Counted from the stretch's first letter, positions 18,610-29,540 are shown. The stretch is DNA of 64,000 nt from Rhodohalobacter barkolensis (GCF_002834295.1 NZ_PISP01000001.1:1736001-1800000), one strand, 5' to 3'. The notes: generated by a model from the sequence alone, not told the origin. Translations and numbers: made by a program.

Positions 18610-21600
18610 TTGATTTATCGATGGATATATAACATTTGGAGATTTTTCTTAATCTCCGTTTCCATAGCTGCAGGGCTTATTCTCTCTCTTCTGTTAGTGG
18701 TTATTGGTGTAATTCAACTCCCTCAATCAAAAGATTATCTTAAAACTGAAATTGAAAACACCTTCAATGAACAGTTTGAGGGCACTCTCAATATAAGCTC
18801 CATTGATGGATTTTTGCCTTTCCAAATCAATTTTAGAGGAGGGCAATTTTTTGCAGCCGGAGATATTTCTCAACCTGCAATTTCTTTCGAAAACGCCAAT
18901 GTAGCCGTTAACTGGTGGGACCTTCTTCAAAAAAACCTATCTATAGAGTCCTTTGAACTGCACGAACCTGCAATCCAAATTTCTCAAAATGATGATGGGT
19001 TGAATATCGCCCAAATATTTATTCAGCGGCCAAGGGATGAAGACCGGGAATCTGAGGATGATCAAGCGCCATTTTATGAAGATGTCAGGATTTTTGATGA
19101 GATAGATCTTTTCGCACCAAGACTTTCTATAATTAACGGGTCTCTTCTCACGTCAGCTGGTGTGGAAATTCCGGATGAATTACATCTGCCCACTCCGTTA
19201 AATATTCAGCATTTGAACACAGATCTTTTTCTTGAGATTACTGAATCGCAGCTATTTGCAGATATTTCAAATTTCAGTGCAGTATTGCCGGATACACCAT
19301 ATCAATGGGTTCGAATTGAAGGCCAGTTTTATAACAATGATCGCTTTTTTGAAGTAAATGGCTTGAATATCAGTACTGCTGAAAGTAATCTGGATCTTAG
19401 TTTTGAAGCACAGCCGGTTTCAATCTTCAGACAAAGCAGTACCATAGCTGACCAACTAAGAGATGCTGAGTATCAGATTACCGTAAACACAAGTACCTTT
19501 TCAAACGACTTTGCAACACTATTTGTCCCTCAGGTCCCGGATCTGGATGAAGATTTCAGTTTAGAACTTCAGGCAGAAGGTACCGCAGAAGAGCTATGGA
19601 TAGATCGTTTTCAAGCCTCATTTGGTGAATCTGCTATCATCGCTACGGCAAACCTGAATAATATCTTATCATCGGAGCTCAGTTATGACGCACAAATTGA
19701 AAATATTGTGCTACAACCCGACCAGCTTCAATGGGTTTCTGACAACTACATAAATCAGTTTGATACACAACTTTACCAAAATGCCATCATACGAGGTGAC
19801 ATTTATGGGAATATGCAGGAAACCACTACAGACTTTTCCCTGGAAACCGAGGCCGGTTCAATGATGGTTGATCTGTTTTTAAATCACCGGGAAGATTCAG
19901 GTTATGAACTGCTCGCTGAACTCGATTCATTGAATATCTCCCCTATCCTTAAAGATTCCGTTTCAACATCTATGCTCAATGGCCGGATCGCCCTGTCGGG
20001 AAGTGGTTTTGATCAAAATGCCGCATTTACATCCTCAGCCGACCTTTCAGGAAGCGTATATAAGGACTATGATTTTCAACAAATTATGGGCGAGTTCGAT
20101 TATGCCGACCGGCAACTTTCCTATTCGTTGCGAGCTGAAGATCAAAACGGCTCAATTGAGGTAAATGGCAAATATAATCCGACGGTTGAATATCCGAATT
20201 TCACTGCAGAAGGCAGTGTACAGAATCTGAATTTCGCAACCTATACCGACTACTTTCAAGATGGAGAATCGGATTTTAATGCTACTTTTTCGGCCAATGT
20301 GAGGGGTAATACACTCGATACTGTCCATGGCCGAATCAGTGTTGAGGTTGATGAATCCGTCATCGGTCCCGATACACTACGCGCTCATCAACTGTACGCA
20401 GATCTGAGTGCTCCCGATCAGCAGCCAAGAGTTCTTCGATTTACCAGTTCCTTTTTTGATGGTGAAATTGAGGGTACCATTGCCCCTTCCACCATCCGCA
20501 ACCTGGGATTCTATTGGGGAAACTATTTGCAAGATCGTATTCGCCGGGAAGTCCTTTTTGATCGCGAGTTTACACTGGCAGATTTCAAACTTACTGACGG
20601 AGAGTTTGAATATCCCGAACTTGATCTATCCCTCCAGCTTTCTGTAAAAGATCTGAACCTGCTGCGGCACTATTTACCTGAACTGCCGGAAATGGAGAGT
20701 CGTGCTCGATTAACAGCATCGTTAAATGCATCCGAAGAAAATCTGTTGATGTCGGGAACACTTTTTGAAGAGAACTTCCAGGCCGGAGACATTTCAGCAC
20801 AAAATCTTAATACATCGGTATCGGCTGAGTTTAATCATGGTGAATCTATCAGAGATTTTGGGAATTTGGACCTTCAGATCAATAGTGGAGAAGTAAACTG
20901 GGATGAGATGACCTTCTACGACAGTTATCTCAATTTTTCAATGCGGAATGACTCACTACAGCTTCAACAGCAGTTTGTTCTTGATGACAATCTTGAATTT
21001 CAATCTTCTCTAACCGGTGCACTGAGCGAGGGAATGTTTGAAGTGATTATTAATAATCTTCAAATTGGATCTCCTCAATATAATTGGCGTTCTGAAGGTG
21101 AGTCCCAGTTAATTTACACGGATGATAAAAAGCTCACATTTAATGATGTGCGGCTTACAAGTGATGAGGACCTCCTGGCTATTAACGGAGTATTCAGCGA
21201 GGCGTTTGAAGACTCTGTAGATTTTAAAATTGATAACTTTGATCTGTCCCGGATTTCTGATCTGATTGGCGGACGCATCACATTTTCAGGTATTTTGAAC
21301 GGTGAATTTATTACCAGATCTCTGACCCAAATTCCCAGTATACAAGGCGAAATAAATGTTGATGAAGTTCGCGTCAACGAGCGTCTTATTGGAGACATGG
21401 AATTGATCAGTGAATTTAACTCCGAAGAAGAAAGATTCGATACAAGTGTTCGAGTCTCTACAGATCCTGATAAATATTCGAACTATTTAAGCCAGAATGA
21501 TAATATTGGGCAAGATCTCAGGCTGGATGGATACTTTAGAGTTCCCAATGAGATGACATCTACCGACGAAGAACTTTACTATTTTGATGCCGACCTGAGG

Positions 21601-23334
21601 GAGATTGATCTCTGGATTTTAACTTTTATAGTCCCCAATATTATTGAAGAAATGGAAGGGGCAGCACAAGGAACAGGCTTTATATCCGGCACTCGTTCAG
21701 ATTTTGATTTTAATTCAGACTTCAGTGTAGATGAAGCCGTTGGGACACCTTTTTTCACCAATGTTGAATATCAACTGGAAGGCGGTGTTAATTTCAACAA
21801 ATCTGATGGACTTACTTTCAATGAAGTTCTCCTTACCGATCACAGAGGAGGAGAAGGTACATTAACGGGGACGGTGGATTTGAATGACTTTCAGCCGGGG
21901 ACATTCATGGATTTGACAATTGATCTGAATAATCTGCAATTCATGAATAATCCTTATGATCCAGACATTCCTTTTTATGGTAGTTTATACGGAACCGGAC
22001 AGGCTCAAATCAGCGGGTCAAATACGAGTCCCTTCTTACGCACAAATGGAACCGTTTCTCTTTCCTCAGATTCAAGAATTTCAATTCCCCTGGAAGAAGA
22101 AACCGAATTTGAACAAGACAGACGTTTTATACAGTTTGTAGATACGTTCGATCTTTCTGTTTTGGCCGAAAATATACGCAGACAGGCAGAGGAAGATGAA
22201 GAAAACGGATCTACTCCTGAAGAGCTTACTTTTGTGGAATTATTCACAATGGACGTTCAGTTCGAAGCCGATGACCCAATCAATGTGCAGCTTATTTTTG
22301 ATCCCGTAACAAACGAAATTCTGAATGCAGATGGCACAGGCCAGGTCCGTATTCTGCTTCAGGATCAGGATGTGAGTATGTTTGGGAGATTCAATATTCA
22401 GAGCGGAGATTATCAATTTGTAAGTGGAGATATCTTTACGCGCCGTTTTACACTTCAGGAAGGTGGAGCTATCAGCTGGCAGGGAGATCTCGTTGATGCA
22501 GGACTGGACGTAACTGCTGTTTACCGTGCCCGGCCGGTCATTTCTACCCTGCTTTCTTCAAATGCAGCATCTTTTTCTCCGGAAAGCGGACAACGAATTC
22601 CAATAGAACTGGTTCTCCAAATTGGAGGTACAATTACTCAGGTTGAAAATGATTTCTTTTTCAGGGTGCCAACCGGTATCGAAGGAACCATGGACCCGAC
22701 ACTTTCTTCTCAGATCAACAATTTGAATCAGAATGAGGAAGAAAAATTAATACAGGCAACCAGTATACTGCTAAGTGGAAACTTTATTCCTTCAAGCCAG
22801 GCTCAGGGACTCAGTTTGGGTGAAGGATTTTCGGGTACAGCCGCTGTAGTAAATCCACTTTTATCCAGTCAGGTGATTAATCCGCTTCTCTCCAATCAAA
22901 TAAACTCCCTTTTAAGAAGCGATATCACGTTTGATATTGACCTGAATTTAACGGCGTTCAATGAAGTGGACCTGGGTGTGGCTTTAAGACTGTTCGACGA
23001 CCGGGTCGTGTTGCGACGTGAAGGACAAATTACCGGCGAACAGAGTGATATTGGTGATTTGGGTGCAACTTATCGAATTAATCGTACCTTCTCACTTACA
23101 GCGTTTCACCGACAGGACCCCACATTAAGCTACACAAGCAACGTTGACACACGTCAAACACAGGAAATGAATGGAGTCGGTTTAGAGGCACAAGTCCAAT
23201 TCAATACGTGGCAACAGTTTAAGCATCGAATAACGAACGCTTTTAGGGGAATTTTCGGTTTAAATAAAAGGGATGAAGAATCAGAGTCTTCTGATGACAA
23301 CGACGACAATTCAGTCGACGGAAATAATGAATGA
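18610..23334 (+). CDS. TamB-like translocation/assembly (AsmA-like, DUF490) protein, 1574 aa
   Basis: One N-terminal hydrophobic helix (about residues 10-36) anchors a very long, beta-rich periplasmic chain, and the last 350 residues form the TamB C-terminal (DUF490) region, with IQSGDYQF, GGTITQVENDFFF and SQINNLNQNEEEK repeats typical of these bridge-like lipid-transfer proteins. In-frame Met starts are absent near the N-terminus; the listed start is TTG at 18610, with a stop 15 bp upstream, so it must start at a non-ATG codon or lose the anchor. The final 25 residues are acidic and low in complexity. It sits 28 bp after aroB and 12 bp before rnr. A BamA-type barrel two genes downstream could be a partner (inference). 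Confidence 0.9.
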   Translation: MIYRWIYNIWRFFLISVSIAAGLILSLLLVVIGVIQLPQSKDYLKTEIENTFNEQFEGTLNISSIDGFLPFQINFRGGQFFAAGDISQPAISFENANVAVNWWDLLQKNLSIESFELHEPAIQISQNDDGLNIAQIFIQRPRDEDRESEDDQAPFYEDVRIFDEIDLFAPRLSIINGSLLTSAGVEIPDELHLPTPLNIQHLNTDLFLEITESQLFADISNFSAVLPDTPYQWVRIEGQFYNNDRFFEVNGLNISTAESNLDLSFEAQPVSIFRQSSTIADQLRDAEYQITVNTSTFSNDFATLFVPQVPDLDEDFSLELQAEGTAEELWIDRFQASFGESAIIATANLNNILSSELSYDAQIENIVLQPDQLQWVSDNYINQFDTQLYQNAIIRGDIYGNMQETTTDFSLETEAGSMMVDLFLNHREDSGYELLAELDSLNISPILKDSVSTSMLNGRIALSGSGFDQNAAFTSSADLSGSVYKDYDFQQIMGEFDYADRQLSYSLRAEDQNGSIEVNGKYNPTVEYPNFTAEGSVQNLNFATYTDYFQDGESDFNATFSANVRGNTLDTVHGRISVEVDESVIGPDTLRAHQLYADLSAPDQQPRVLRFTSSFFDGEIEGTIAPSTIRNLGFYWGNYLQDRIRREVLFDREFTLADFKLTDGEFEYPELDLSLQLSVKDLNLLRHYLPELPEMESRARLTASLNASEENLLMSGTLFEENFQAGDISAQNLNTSVSAEFNHGESIRDFGNLDLQINSGEVNWDEMTFYDSYLNFSMRNDSLQLQQQFVLDDNLEFQSSLTGALSEGMFEVIINNLQIGSPQYNWRSEGESQLIYTDDKKLTFNDVRLTSDEDLLAINGVFSEAFEDSVDFKIDNFDLSRISDLIGGRITFSGILNGEFITRSLTQIPSIQGEINVDEVRVNERLIGDMELISEFNSEEERFDTSVRVSTDPDKYSNYLSQNDNIGQDLRLDGYFRVPNEMTSTDEELYYFDADLREIDLWILTFIVPNIIEEMEGAAQGTGFISGTRSDFDFNSDFSVDEAVGTPFFTNVEYQLEGGVNFNKSDGLTFNEVLLTDHRGGEGTLTGTVDLNDFQPGTFMDLTIDLNNLQFMNNPYDPDIPFYGSLYGTGQAQISGSNTSPFLRTNGTVSLSSDSRISIPLEEETEFEQDRRFIQFVDTFDLSVLAENIRRQAEEDEENGSTPEELTFVELFTMDVQFEADDPINVQLIFDPVTNEILNADGTGQVRILLQDQDVSMFGRFNIQSGDYQFVSGDIFTRRFTLQEGGAISWQGDLVDAGLDVTAVYRARPVISTLLSSNAASFSPESGQRIPIELVLQIGGTITQVENDFFFRVPTGIEGTMDPTLSSQINNLNQNEEEKLIQATSILLSGNFIPSSQAQGLSLGEGFSGTAAVVNPLLSSQVINPLLSNQINSLLRSDITFDIDLNLTAFNEVDLGVALRLFDDRVVLRREGQITGEQSDIGDLGATYRINRTFSLTAFHRQDPTLSYTSNVDTRQTQEMNGVGLEAQVQFNTWQQFKHRITNAFRGIFGLNKRDEESESSDDNDDNSVDGNNE

Positions 23335-23346
23335 TAAAAATATAAA

Positions 23347-25503
23347 ATGAGTAAAAAAGACAGATTAAGTTCTTTAGAAAAGAGAATCATAGAAATTTTA
23401 AAATCGTATCCGGATGCTTCTATTCCAATACCATTGCTGATGGATGCACTTTCACTTCCTAAAAAAGGTGAAAAGAAAATCAAGAAAGCTGTTAACCGGC
23501 TCAAACAGCTTGACCACGTGTTTGTTACCAAAGGAAATTTAGTCCGCTTAAATGAAGCCGTGGAAGATGACGATAACGTATACACTGGAATTCTGGACGT
23601 TACCAGCCACGGAGACGGTTATGTAGTTGTTGAGGGAAGAGATCAGGATATCAAAATATCCCAACGATTTATGAGCACCGCCCTGAATGGTGATACCGTA
23701 AAGGTAAAACTGACCGGCTACCATAAAAAGAGTAACAAACCGATGGGGAAAATTGAGGACGTGGTAAAACGTGCCGATTCCCTTATGGTGGGTACACTGA
23801 AAGAAGTTGCCAAGAATACTTTTTTAATAGAAACAGATCCTCAATCTTCCAGAATTAACTTTTTTGTTGATCCTAAGGATATGAATGGTGCCAATCCGGG
23901 CGATAAAGTAACGTTCAGGCTTATTCAGTGGGAAGATGTTCGTGGTTACCCGCAAGCTAAAATTCAACAATCCTTCGGGCCCGCCGGTAGTAATGAGGCG
24001 AATGTTCTTTCCATTTTAGCAGAAAAACAATTTGAATCATCATTCCCGCCGGAAGTTGAAAAATTTGCTGAAGAGATTCCCGATCGTATTACTGAAGATG
24101 AGATCAAACGCCGAAAGGATATGCGGGATGAAGTGGTTTTAACCATCGACCCTGCCGATGCGAAGGATTTTGACGATGGGCTGAGCATTCAAATTTTGAA
24201 CAACGGAAACTACTATCTGGGGGTTCATATAGCTGATGTTACTCACTACATGCCTCGCAGTACTGTATTAGACGATGAAGCAATTGAAAGGGGAACGAGT
24301 GTTTATTTGGTAGACCGTGTAATCCCTATGCTGCCTGAATATCTGAGTAACGGCGTATGCAGCCTTCGTCCCCACGAAGATAAGCTTGCATTCAGCTGCT
24401 TCATGGAGATTGCTCCAAATGGCAAACTGATTGATTACTCGATAGAAGAGACAGTAATCCATTCCAAACAACGATTTGTTTATGAGGAAGTACAGGAAAT
24501 TTTAGACGGTAAAGTTGACCACCAGTTTAAAAATGAACTGAAAATTCTGGAGAAACTCGCAAAAACCCTTCTCGACAAACGATTCAAACAGGGCTCCATA
24601 AACTTTGAGACACCCGAACCAAAATTTGTTCTGGACGACCAGGGTAAACCTGTTGATGTAATTGTGAAGGAGCGGATTTTTGCTCATCGCTTAATCGAGG
24701 AATGTATGCTGATGGCTAACAAAACCGTTGCCGTACATGTCGATACACTCCGCAAAAAAGTGAGAGGAAATAAGACAGCAAAGAGCGACCATCCGTTCTT
24801 GTATCGTGTTCACGGCGAACCGGATTTAGAAAAGCTCAATAATATCAAGGAAACTGCAAAACCTCTCGGTATTCACTTTGATCTGAAAGGTGGTATTTCA
24901 GCCAAAAATATAAATGACTTGTTAAAGCAGGTTGAAGACACCTCTCTGGAAAATATAATCAACGGGTTAATGCTGCGATCGATGGCAAAGGCAGAGTATT
25001 CACCAAAAAATATTGGACATTTCGGCCTTGGGTTTAAACACTACGCACACTTTACAAGCCCGATACGTCGTTATCCCGATGTAATCGTTCATCGACTTTT
25101 GAAACGCTACAGTTCGGGTGCAAGTGAATACACTTATGACCAACTTGTGGAGTTAGGCGAACATTGCAGTGAAAAAGAACGTTACGCCGTAGAAGCTGAA
25201 CGAGATTCCGTAAAACTTAAACAAGTTGAGTTTCTGTCTGACAGATTAGGCGAAAGTTTTGAAGGAACAATCAGCGGTGTTACGGAGAATGGTTTATACG
25301 TTCAAATAAATGACATATACTGTGAAGGCATGGTACGCGTTAGCGATTTAAATGATGACTATTATGTTTATCATCCCAAAATGCACTGTCTGATTGGAAG
25401 ATCTAAAGGTAAAAAGTATCGCCTCGGTGATACAATAAATGTAAAAGTTACCAAAACTGATCTCGAAAAAAGACAGATCGACCTTACCCTCAGCGGTAAC
25501 TAA
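23347..25503 (+). CDS. rnr: Ribonuclease R
   Basis: Processive 3'-5' exoribonuclease able to digest structured RNA. Order of domains: an N-terminal winged helix (about residues 8-75, Lys-rich), two cold-shock/OB domains, the RNB catalytic domain (about 245-580) with DPADAKDFDDGLSI holding the metal-binding Asp residues and the FTSPIRRYPDV block, and a C-terminal S1 domain (about 635-715). Length 718 is normal. It starts 12 bp after the TamB-like gene. Confidence 0.96.
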   Translation: MSKKDRLSSLEKRIIEILKSYPDASIPIPLLMDALSLPKKGEKKIKKAVNRLKQLDHVFVTKGNLVRLNEAVEDDDNVYTGILDVTSHGDGYVVVEGRDQDIKISQRFMSTALNGDTVKVKLTGYHKKSNKPMGKIEDVVKRADSLMVGTLKEVAKNTFLIETDPQSSRINFFVDPKDMNGANPGDKVTFRLIQWEDVRGYPQAKIQQSFGPAGSNEANVLSILAEKQFESSFPPEVEKFAEEIPDRITEDEIKRRKDMRDEVVLTIDPADAKDFDDGLSIQILNNGNYYLGVHIADVTHYMPRSTVLDDEAIERGTSVYLVDRVIPMLPEYLSNGVCSLRPHEDKLAFSCFMEIAPNGKLIDYSIEETVIHSKQRFVYEEVQEILDGKVDHQFKNELKILEKLAKTLLDKRFKQGSINFETPEPKFVLDDQGKPVDVIVKERIFAHRLIEECMLMANKTVAVHVDTLRKKVRGNKTAKSDHPFLYRVHGEPDLEKLNNIKETAKPLGIHFDLKGGISAKNINDLLKQVEDTSLENIINGLMLRSMAKAEYSPKNIGHFGLGFKHYAHFTSPIRRYPDVIVHRLLKRYSSGASEYTYDQLVELGEHCSEKERYAVEAERDSVKLKQVEFLSDRLGESFEGTISGVTENGLYVQINDIYCEGMVRVSDLNDDYYVYHPKMHCLIGRSKGKKYRLGDTINVKVTKTDLEKRQIDLTLSGN

Positions 25504-25521
25504 TAAAAACAACTGTTACAT

Positions 25522-28500
25522 ATGCAGCTTAGATACAAAATCCTACTGGCTTTTCTGCTCACACTTTTTGTCGGCACAACAATTACAGAACAGCTTTTTG
25601 CCCAATATTTCTTTTTTGGCAAAAATCGTGTCCAGTACGACACTTTCGACTGGAGATTCATTGAGACTGATCATTTTGATATCTATTACTACGATTCGAA
25701 AAACTACCATCTGGCACAATTCACTGCCGAAACGGTAGAATCGTCTCTGAAGCAACTGAATCAGGATTTTGACGACCAGCTGACGGATCGCATCCCGGTC
25801 ATCATATACGACTCTCACAGCGACTTCTCTCAGACCAATGTTGTACGTCTTCCTGTGGATGCGCAGGGAATTGGTGGTGTTACCGACAAATTTAAAAATC
25901 GGATGACTCAGCCGTTTATGGGCGACTATGCCGATTTTAGGCGCACACTTCAGCACGAACTGCTGCACGCTTATATCAATGATGTCTACTACGGTGGAAA
26001 TGTTCAATCCATTATGAGAAACAATATTCAGCTACAGTTTCCTCTTTGGTTCGAAGAAGGGCTGGCTGAGTATTTGGCGCTTGGATGGGATACACAAACG
26101 GACATGTATATCAGGGATGCAATTTTAAATAATTACCTCCCGCCTATCCAGCAACTTGGAGGATTTTTTGCGTATCGAGGTGGACAGGCTTTTTGGTACT
26201 ATATTGAAGATCAGTATGGACGACCTAAAATCACAGAAATTCTTCAGCGGATTAAATCAACCCGTAATATTCGGCAGTCGCTGGTACAATCCCTGGGACT
26301 GGAAATTGACGAACTCTCTGAGAGATGGCACGAGTATTGGAGACAGCGTTATTTTCCCGAAGTGGCTGAACGTCAATCTCTGAACAGTGTCGCAACTCAA
26401 ATTACTACAAGAGCTCGATCCGGTTCTTACAATACAAGTCCGGCCATTTCGCCAAGAGGTGACAAAATTGCAATGATTTCCAATCGTCGGGGAATATTCG
26501 ATGTAATTGTTGTGGATGCGAACAGTGGTGAAAGAATCAAGACCATTGTAAGCGGTGCGGATAACCCAATGTTTGAAGAGTTAAACATTTTAAATCCAAA
26601 CCTCAGCTGGTCTCCGGATGGTACTAAAATCACCCTTTCAAGTAAATCTCAGGGATCTTACAACCTGGCAATTGTAGACTATGAAACACTGGATAGTGAA
26701 ACAATCCGATTTCCAAGCGTTGATGCAATCAATTCTGTAGCATGGTCTCCTGACGGAAATAAAATTGCATTTGACGGGAATATTGGGCCCTATCAAAATA
26801 TATTCGTTTACAATCTCCAAACCGGTGATTTTCAGACAATAACCAATGATGTGTTCAGCGATGTTGAACCCGCCTGGGGTCCCGACTCAGAAACAATTTA
26901 TTTTGTATCCAATCGAGGTTCTGTTTTAGAACCACAAACGGCAAAAGCCGGTTTTTCAATTATGCAGGATAATTCATTTTATGAAACTGACCTGTACAGA
27001 ATACAATTGGGAAATAACCAAATAGAGCGGCTTACAAATACACCTGATTGGTCAGAAAATCAGCCTACACTTACACAAGATGGCCGAATGCTCTTTGTAT
27101 CTGATCAAAACGGTATCCCGAATATTTATGATTACGACCTGGATAGCCGCACAGTCTTTCCAATAACAGACCTGCAGTCGGGTGTGATGCAGATCTCAAT
27201 ATCCAATGACGGTACACGGCTTGCTTTTAACTCACTGAACAGTGGTTACCCGGACATATTTATGATTCGTTCTCCATTTGATAGAAGAATGAATCGGCAA
27301 CTCACACCCAATACCTGGGCACAAGAACGAGCTGCAACAACTCCGGGCGAGCGCGTACCTGCCATTTCATATGCGCAGGAGATGATTCATAATCGGCCCA
27401 ACGGCAATGTGGTTACAACCAGAGTACTTCAGGATGCCCCAATTACCGGCCACGAACGTATGATCGATAGCCGAAGAGATACGACTGAACAAGATACTAC
27501 CCGGCAAACAGATTCAGACCGGATCGATTTCAGAAATTATCAATTTGGTGAAGCTGTTGTCCAGGATACTACCTTAGAGCTTCGGGACGATCCCCGAAAA
27601 TTTGAACCGACTGCTAATACAACTGAAGAAGGTTTGTATCAGCCAAAAGAGTACCGTTTAAGTTTTACTCCCGATTTTAGCTATGCTGCCGGACAAATCA
27701 GTACTTATTATGGTACCTCAGCTTTTGCGTTTGTAACACTTACCGACCTTTTTGGTGATCATGAACTTTCATTTGGTTCAAATCTCGTATTTGACCTCCG
27801 AAATAGTGACTATACATTTCAGTACGGTTATCTGAAAAACCGAACCAATTTCTTTACCTCCTTTTTCCATCAATCCCGAAACTTTCAAACATTCAGCGGT
27901 GAACTTCTACGCTTCAGAACTTTCGGTGCTTCTGTAGATTTCCAATATCCTCTGAATCGCTATCAAAGAGTAGATTATGGTGTTTCCGGAATTGGTCTGG
28001 CAAGGGATTTCAGTTCTGTTAGCGGAGTGGGAAATCAAAATTTGAATAACGAACGAAGTTACTTTCTTTACCCTCAGGTAACTTTTACAGGAGATTATAC
28101 AATACCCGGATTTATAACTCCCCGAGGAGGTAACCGATACTCCGTAAGATTATCGGCAAGTCCTCCACTCTCTTCAGAAACCCCACAGTTTGCCACACTT
28201 CTGGGTGATTATCGTCAGTACATAGATTTGGGCTCACAGTATTCTATTTCTCTTCGTGGAGCCGGTGCTGTTTCCTATGGACGTGATTCTCAAACTTTTT
28301 TCATGGGTGGTATGCTGGGCTGGATAAATCAGCGTTGGTCTGATGCTGAAATACCATTTGAAAGATTGGCAGACACCTTTTTCACACTACCGGCCACACC
28401 ACTTAGAGGACACGAATTCAACACTATTTTTGGCGATAAATTCACCTTGATTAATGCTGAATTCAGATTCCCGCTGTTCGCAGCTGTATTACCCGGTCCT

Positions 28501-28890
28501 GTACCCATCCTGCCTCTTTGGAATATAACGGCCGTTGCCTTTGTGGACGCGGGTGCTGCCTGGGGATTTGAAGTACCATATTCACGATTCGTAGACCAGA
28601 CTGGAGAACCCATCGTCTATTTCGAAAATTCTCCCGGCTTAGATTGGAAAGTGGGTACCAAACGAAATGAATTCATCAATCCTCAAACCGGGCTTTTAAG
28701 AGAAGGAGAGCCTCAGGAGGGTGATATACCGGCGAGTTTTGTTGACGGTGATATCCTCATTGGCGCCGGATTTGGATTGCGTACGATTTTACTCGGGCTG
28801 CCTTTCAGATATGATATTGGCTGGCCATATGAGAGTTCCGGTTTTGGCAGTAAACCGATTCATTACTTCTCTATTGGAATCGATTTTTAA
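25522..28890 (+). CDS. Secreted fusion: HEXXH peptidase-like + PD40 beta-propeller + Omp85-type barrel
   Basis: A signal peptide ends near residue 28 (TTITEQLFAQ). Residues about 45-270 resemble peptidase MA-like gluzincins: HELLH at 145-149 and, 30 residues on, WFEEGLAEY with E179 as probable third zinc ligand. Residues about 290-620 carry repeated PD40/TolB blades (LSWSPDGTKI, VAWSPDGNKI, PAWGPDSETI). After a low-complexity linker (about 640-710), residues 720-1122 alternate as beta strands with a terminal IGIDF, as in BamA/TamA-type barrels ending in Phe. The combination suggests an outer-membrane surface or periplasm-facing machine; no specific substrate can be named. It lies 18 bp after rnr and ends at a terminator. 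Confidence 0.85.
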   Translation: MQLRYKILLAFLLTLFVGTTITEQLFAQYFFFGKNRVQYDTFDWRFIETDHFDIYYYDSKNYHLAQFTAETVESSLKQLNQDFDDQLTDRIPVIIYDSHSDFSQTNVVRLPVDAQGIGGVTDKFKNRMTQPFMGDYADFRRTLQHELLHAYINDVYYGGNVQSIMRNNIQLQFPLWFEEGLAEYLALGWDTQTDMYIRDAILNNYLPPIQQLGGFFAYRGGQAFWYYIEDQYGRPKITEILQRIKSTRNIRQSLVQSLGLEIDELSERWHEYWRQRYFPEVAERQSLNSVATQITTRARSGSYNTSPAISPRGDKIAMISNRRGIFDVIVVDANSGERIKTIVSGADNPMFEELNILNPNLSWSPDGTKITLSSKSQGSYNLAIVDYETLDSETIRFPSVDAINSVAWSPDGNKIAFDGNIGPYQNIFVYNLQTGDFQTITNDVFSDVEPAWGPDSETIYFVSNRGSVLEPQTAKAGFSIMQDNSFYETDLYRIQLGNNQIERLTNTPDWSENQPTLTQDGRMLFVSDQNGIPNIYDYDLDSRTVFPITDLQSGVMQISISNDGTRLAFNSLNSGYPDIFMIRSPFDRRMNRQLTPNTWAQERAATTPGERVPAISYAQEMIHNRPNGNVVTTRVLQDAPITGHERMIDSRRDTTEQDTTRQTDSDRIDFRNYQFGEAVVQDTTLELRDDPRKFEPTANTTEEGLYQPKEYRLSFTPDFSYAAGQISTYYGTSAFAFVTLTDLFGDHELSFGSNLVFDLRNSDYTFQYGYLKNRTNFFTSFFHQSRNFQTFSGELLRFRTFGASVDFQYPLNRYQRVDYGVSGIGLARDFSSVSGVGNQNLNNERSYFLYPQVTFTGDYTIPGFITPRGGNRYSVRLSASPPLSSETPQFATLLGDYRQYIDLGSQYSISLRGAGAVSYGRDSQTFFMGGMLGWINQRWSDAEIPFERLADTFFTLPATPLRGHEFNTIFGDKFTLINAEFRFPLFAAVLPGPVPILPLWNITAVAFVDAGAAWGFEVPYSRFVDQTGEPIVYFENSPGLDWKVGTKRNEFINPQTGLLREGEPQEGDIPASFVDGDILIGAGFGLRTILLGLPFRYDIGWPYESSGFGSKPIHYFSIGIDF

Positions 28891-28900
28891 TCAGCCAAAA

Positions 28901-28932
28901 AAAAAAGCCTCTTTTTGTAAAGAGGCTTTTTT
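28901..28932. terminator. Bidirectional intrinsic terminator
   Basis: AAAAGCCTCTTT pairs with AAAGAGGCTTTT around a short TTGT loop, flanked by an A-run on the left and a T-run on the right, so it works on both strands. It separates the convergent 1122-aa gene and the bacilliredoxin gene. Confidence 0.9.
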
Positions 28933-28954
28933 AATTTATTGAGCTAAATCTAAT

Positions 28955-29401
28955 TTACTCTGCATCTTCACCTGAAAATGCATTGTAAACCATCAGGAGG
29001 TCTTCAGCCACCTCTTCCTTTGTTCGCCCTTCAATTCTATGGCGGGGAATCATGGCTTTAATTTCTCCATCCACAAAAAAGGCAAACGCCGGTGATGATG
29101 GTGGGTACTCACTAAAGTATTCTCTCGCACGAGCTGTCGCTTCTTTATCCTGACCGGCGAAAACTGTAACCATGTGATTGGGCTTATTTTCTGCTTTCTC
29201 TAATGAGAGTCCGACGGCCGGACGTGCATTACCCGCAGCACAGCCACAAACAGAGTTAATAACCATCAGCATGGTTCCCTGGTTATACTCCTTCATAATT
29301 CTGTCAACATCTTCGGGTGTTTTTAGTTCTTCTACACCTAAATCCGTAAGTTCTTCGCGCATCCACGAAGTATCAGGACCTACTCCAAATCCAAATTGCA
29401 T
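28955..29401 (-). CDS. Bacilliredoxin (BrxA/BrxB, YphP/YqiW family)
   Basis: The 148-residue thioredoxin-like fold carries the unusual CGC motif (C52-G53-C54 in SVCGCAAG) that defines this family. The known Bacillus proteins remove bacillithiol from S-bacillithiolated proteins. Other conserved parts are PAVGLSLE, TVFAGQDKEAT and YPPSSPAFAFFVDGE. The gene is monocistronic, bounded by a terminator. Whether this organism makes bacillithiol cannot be seen here; no bsh gene is in the window. Confidence 0.92.
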   Translation of the reverse strand: MQFGFGVGPDTSWMREELTDLGVEELKTPEDVDRIMKEYNQGTMLMVINSVCGCAAGNARPAVGLSLEKAENKPNHMVTVFAGQDKEATARAREYFSEYPPSSPAFAFFVDGEIKAMIPRHRIEGRTKEEVAEDLLMVYNAFSGEDAE

Positions 29402-29540
29402 AGTTGATTGATTTTTAAATGCTAAATTTTATTTGACCAAATATAACGATATTTCATTACAATATTTGAAGCCGGCAAAACGATTTAACTTTACACTTTG
29501 CCGACTATAATTGATCTCTTAATTTACTGAACGACAATTT

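Noticed and set aside
23154-23585. 143-codon minus-strand frame
   Set aside because: Antisense across the tamB-rnr junction; Ser/Leu-rich shadow.
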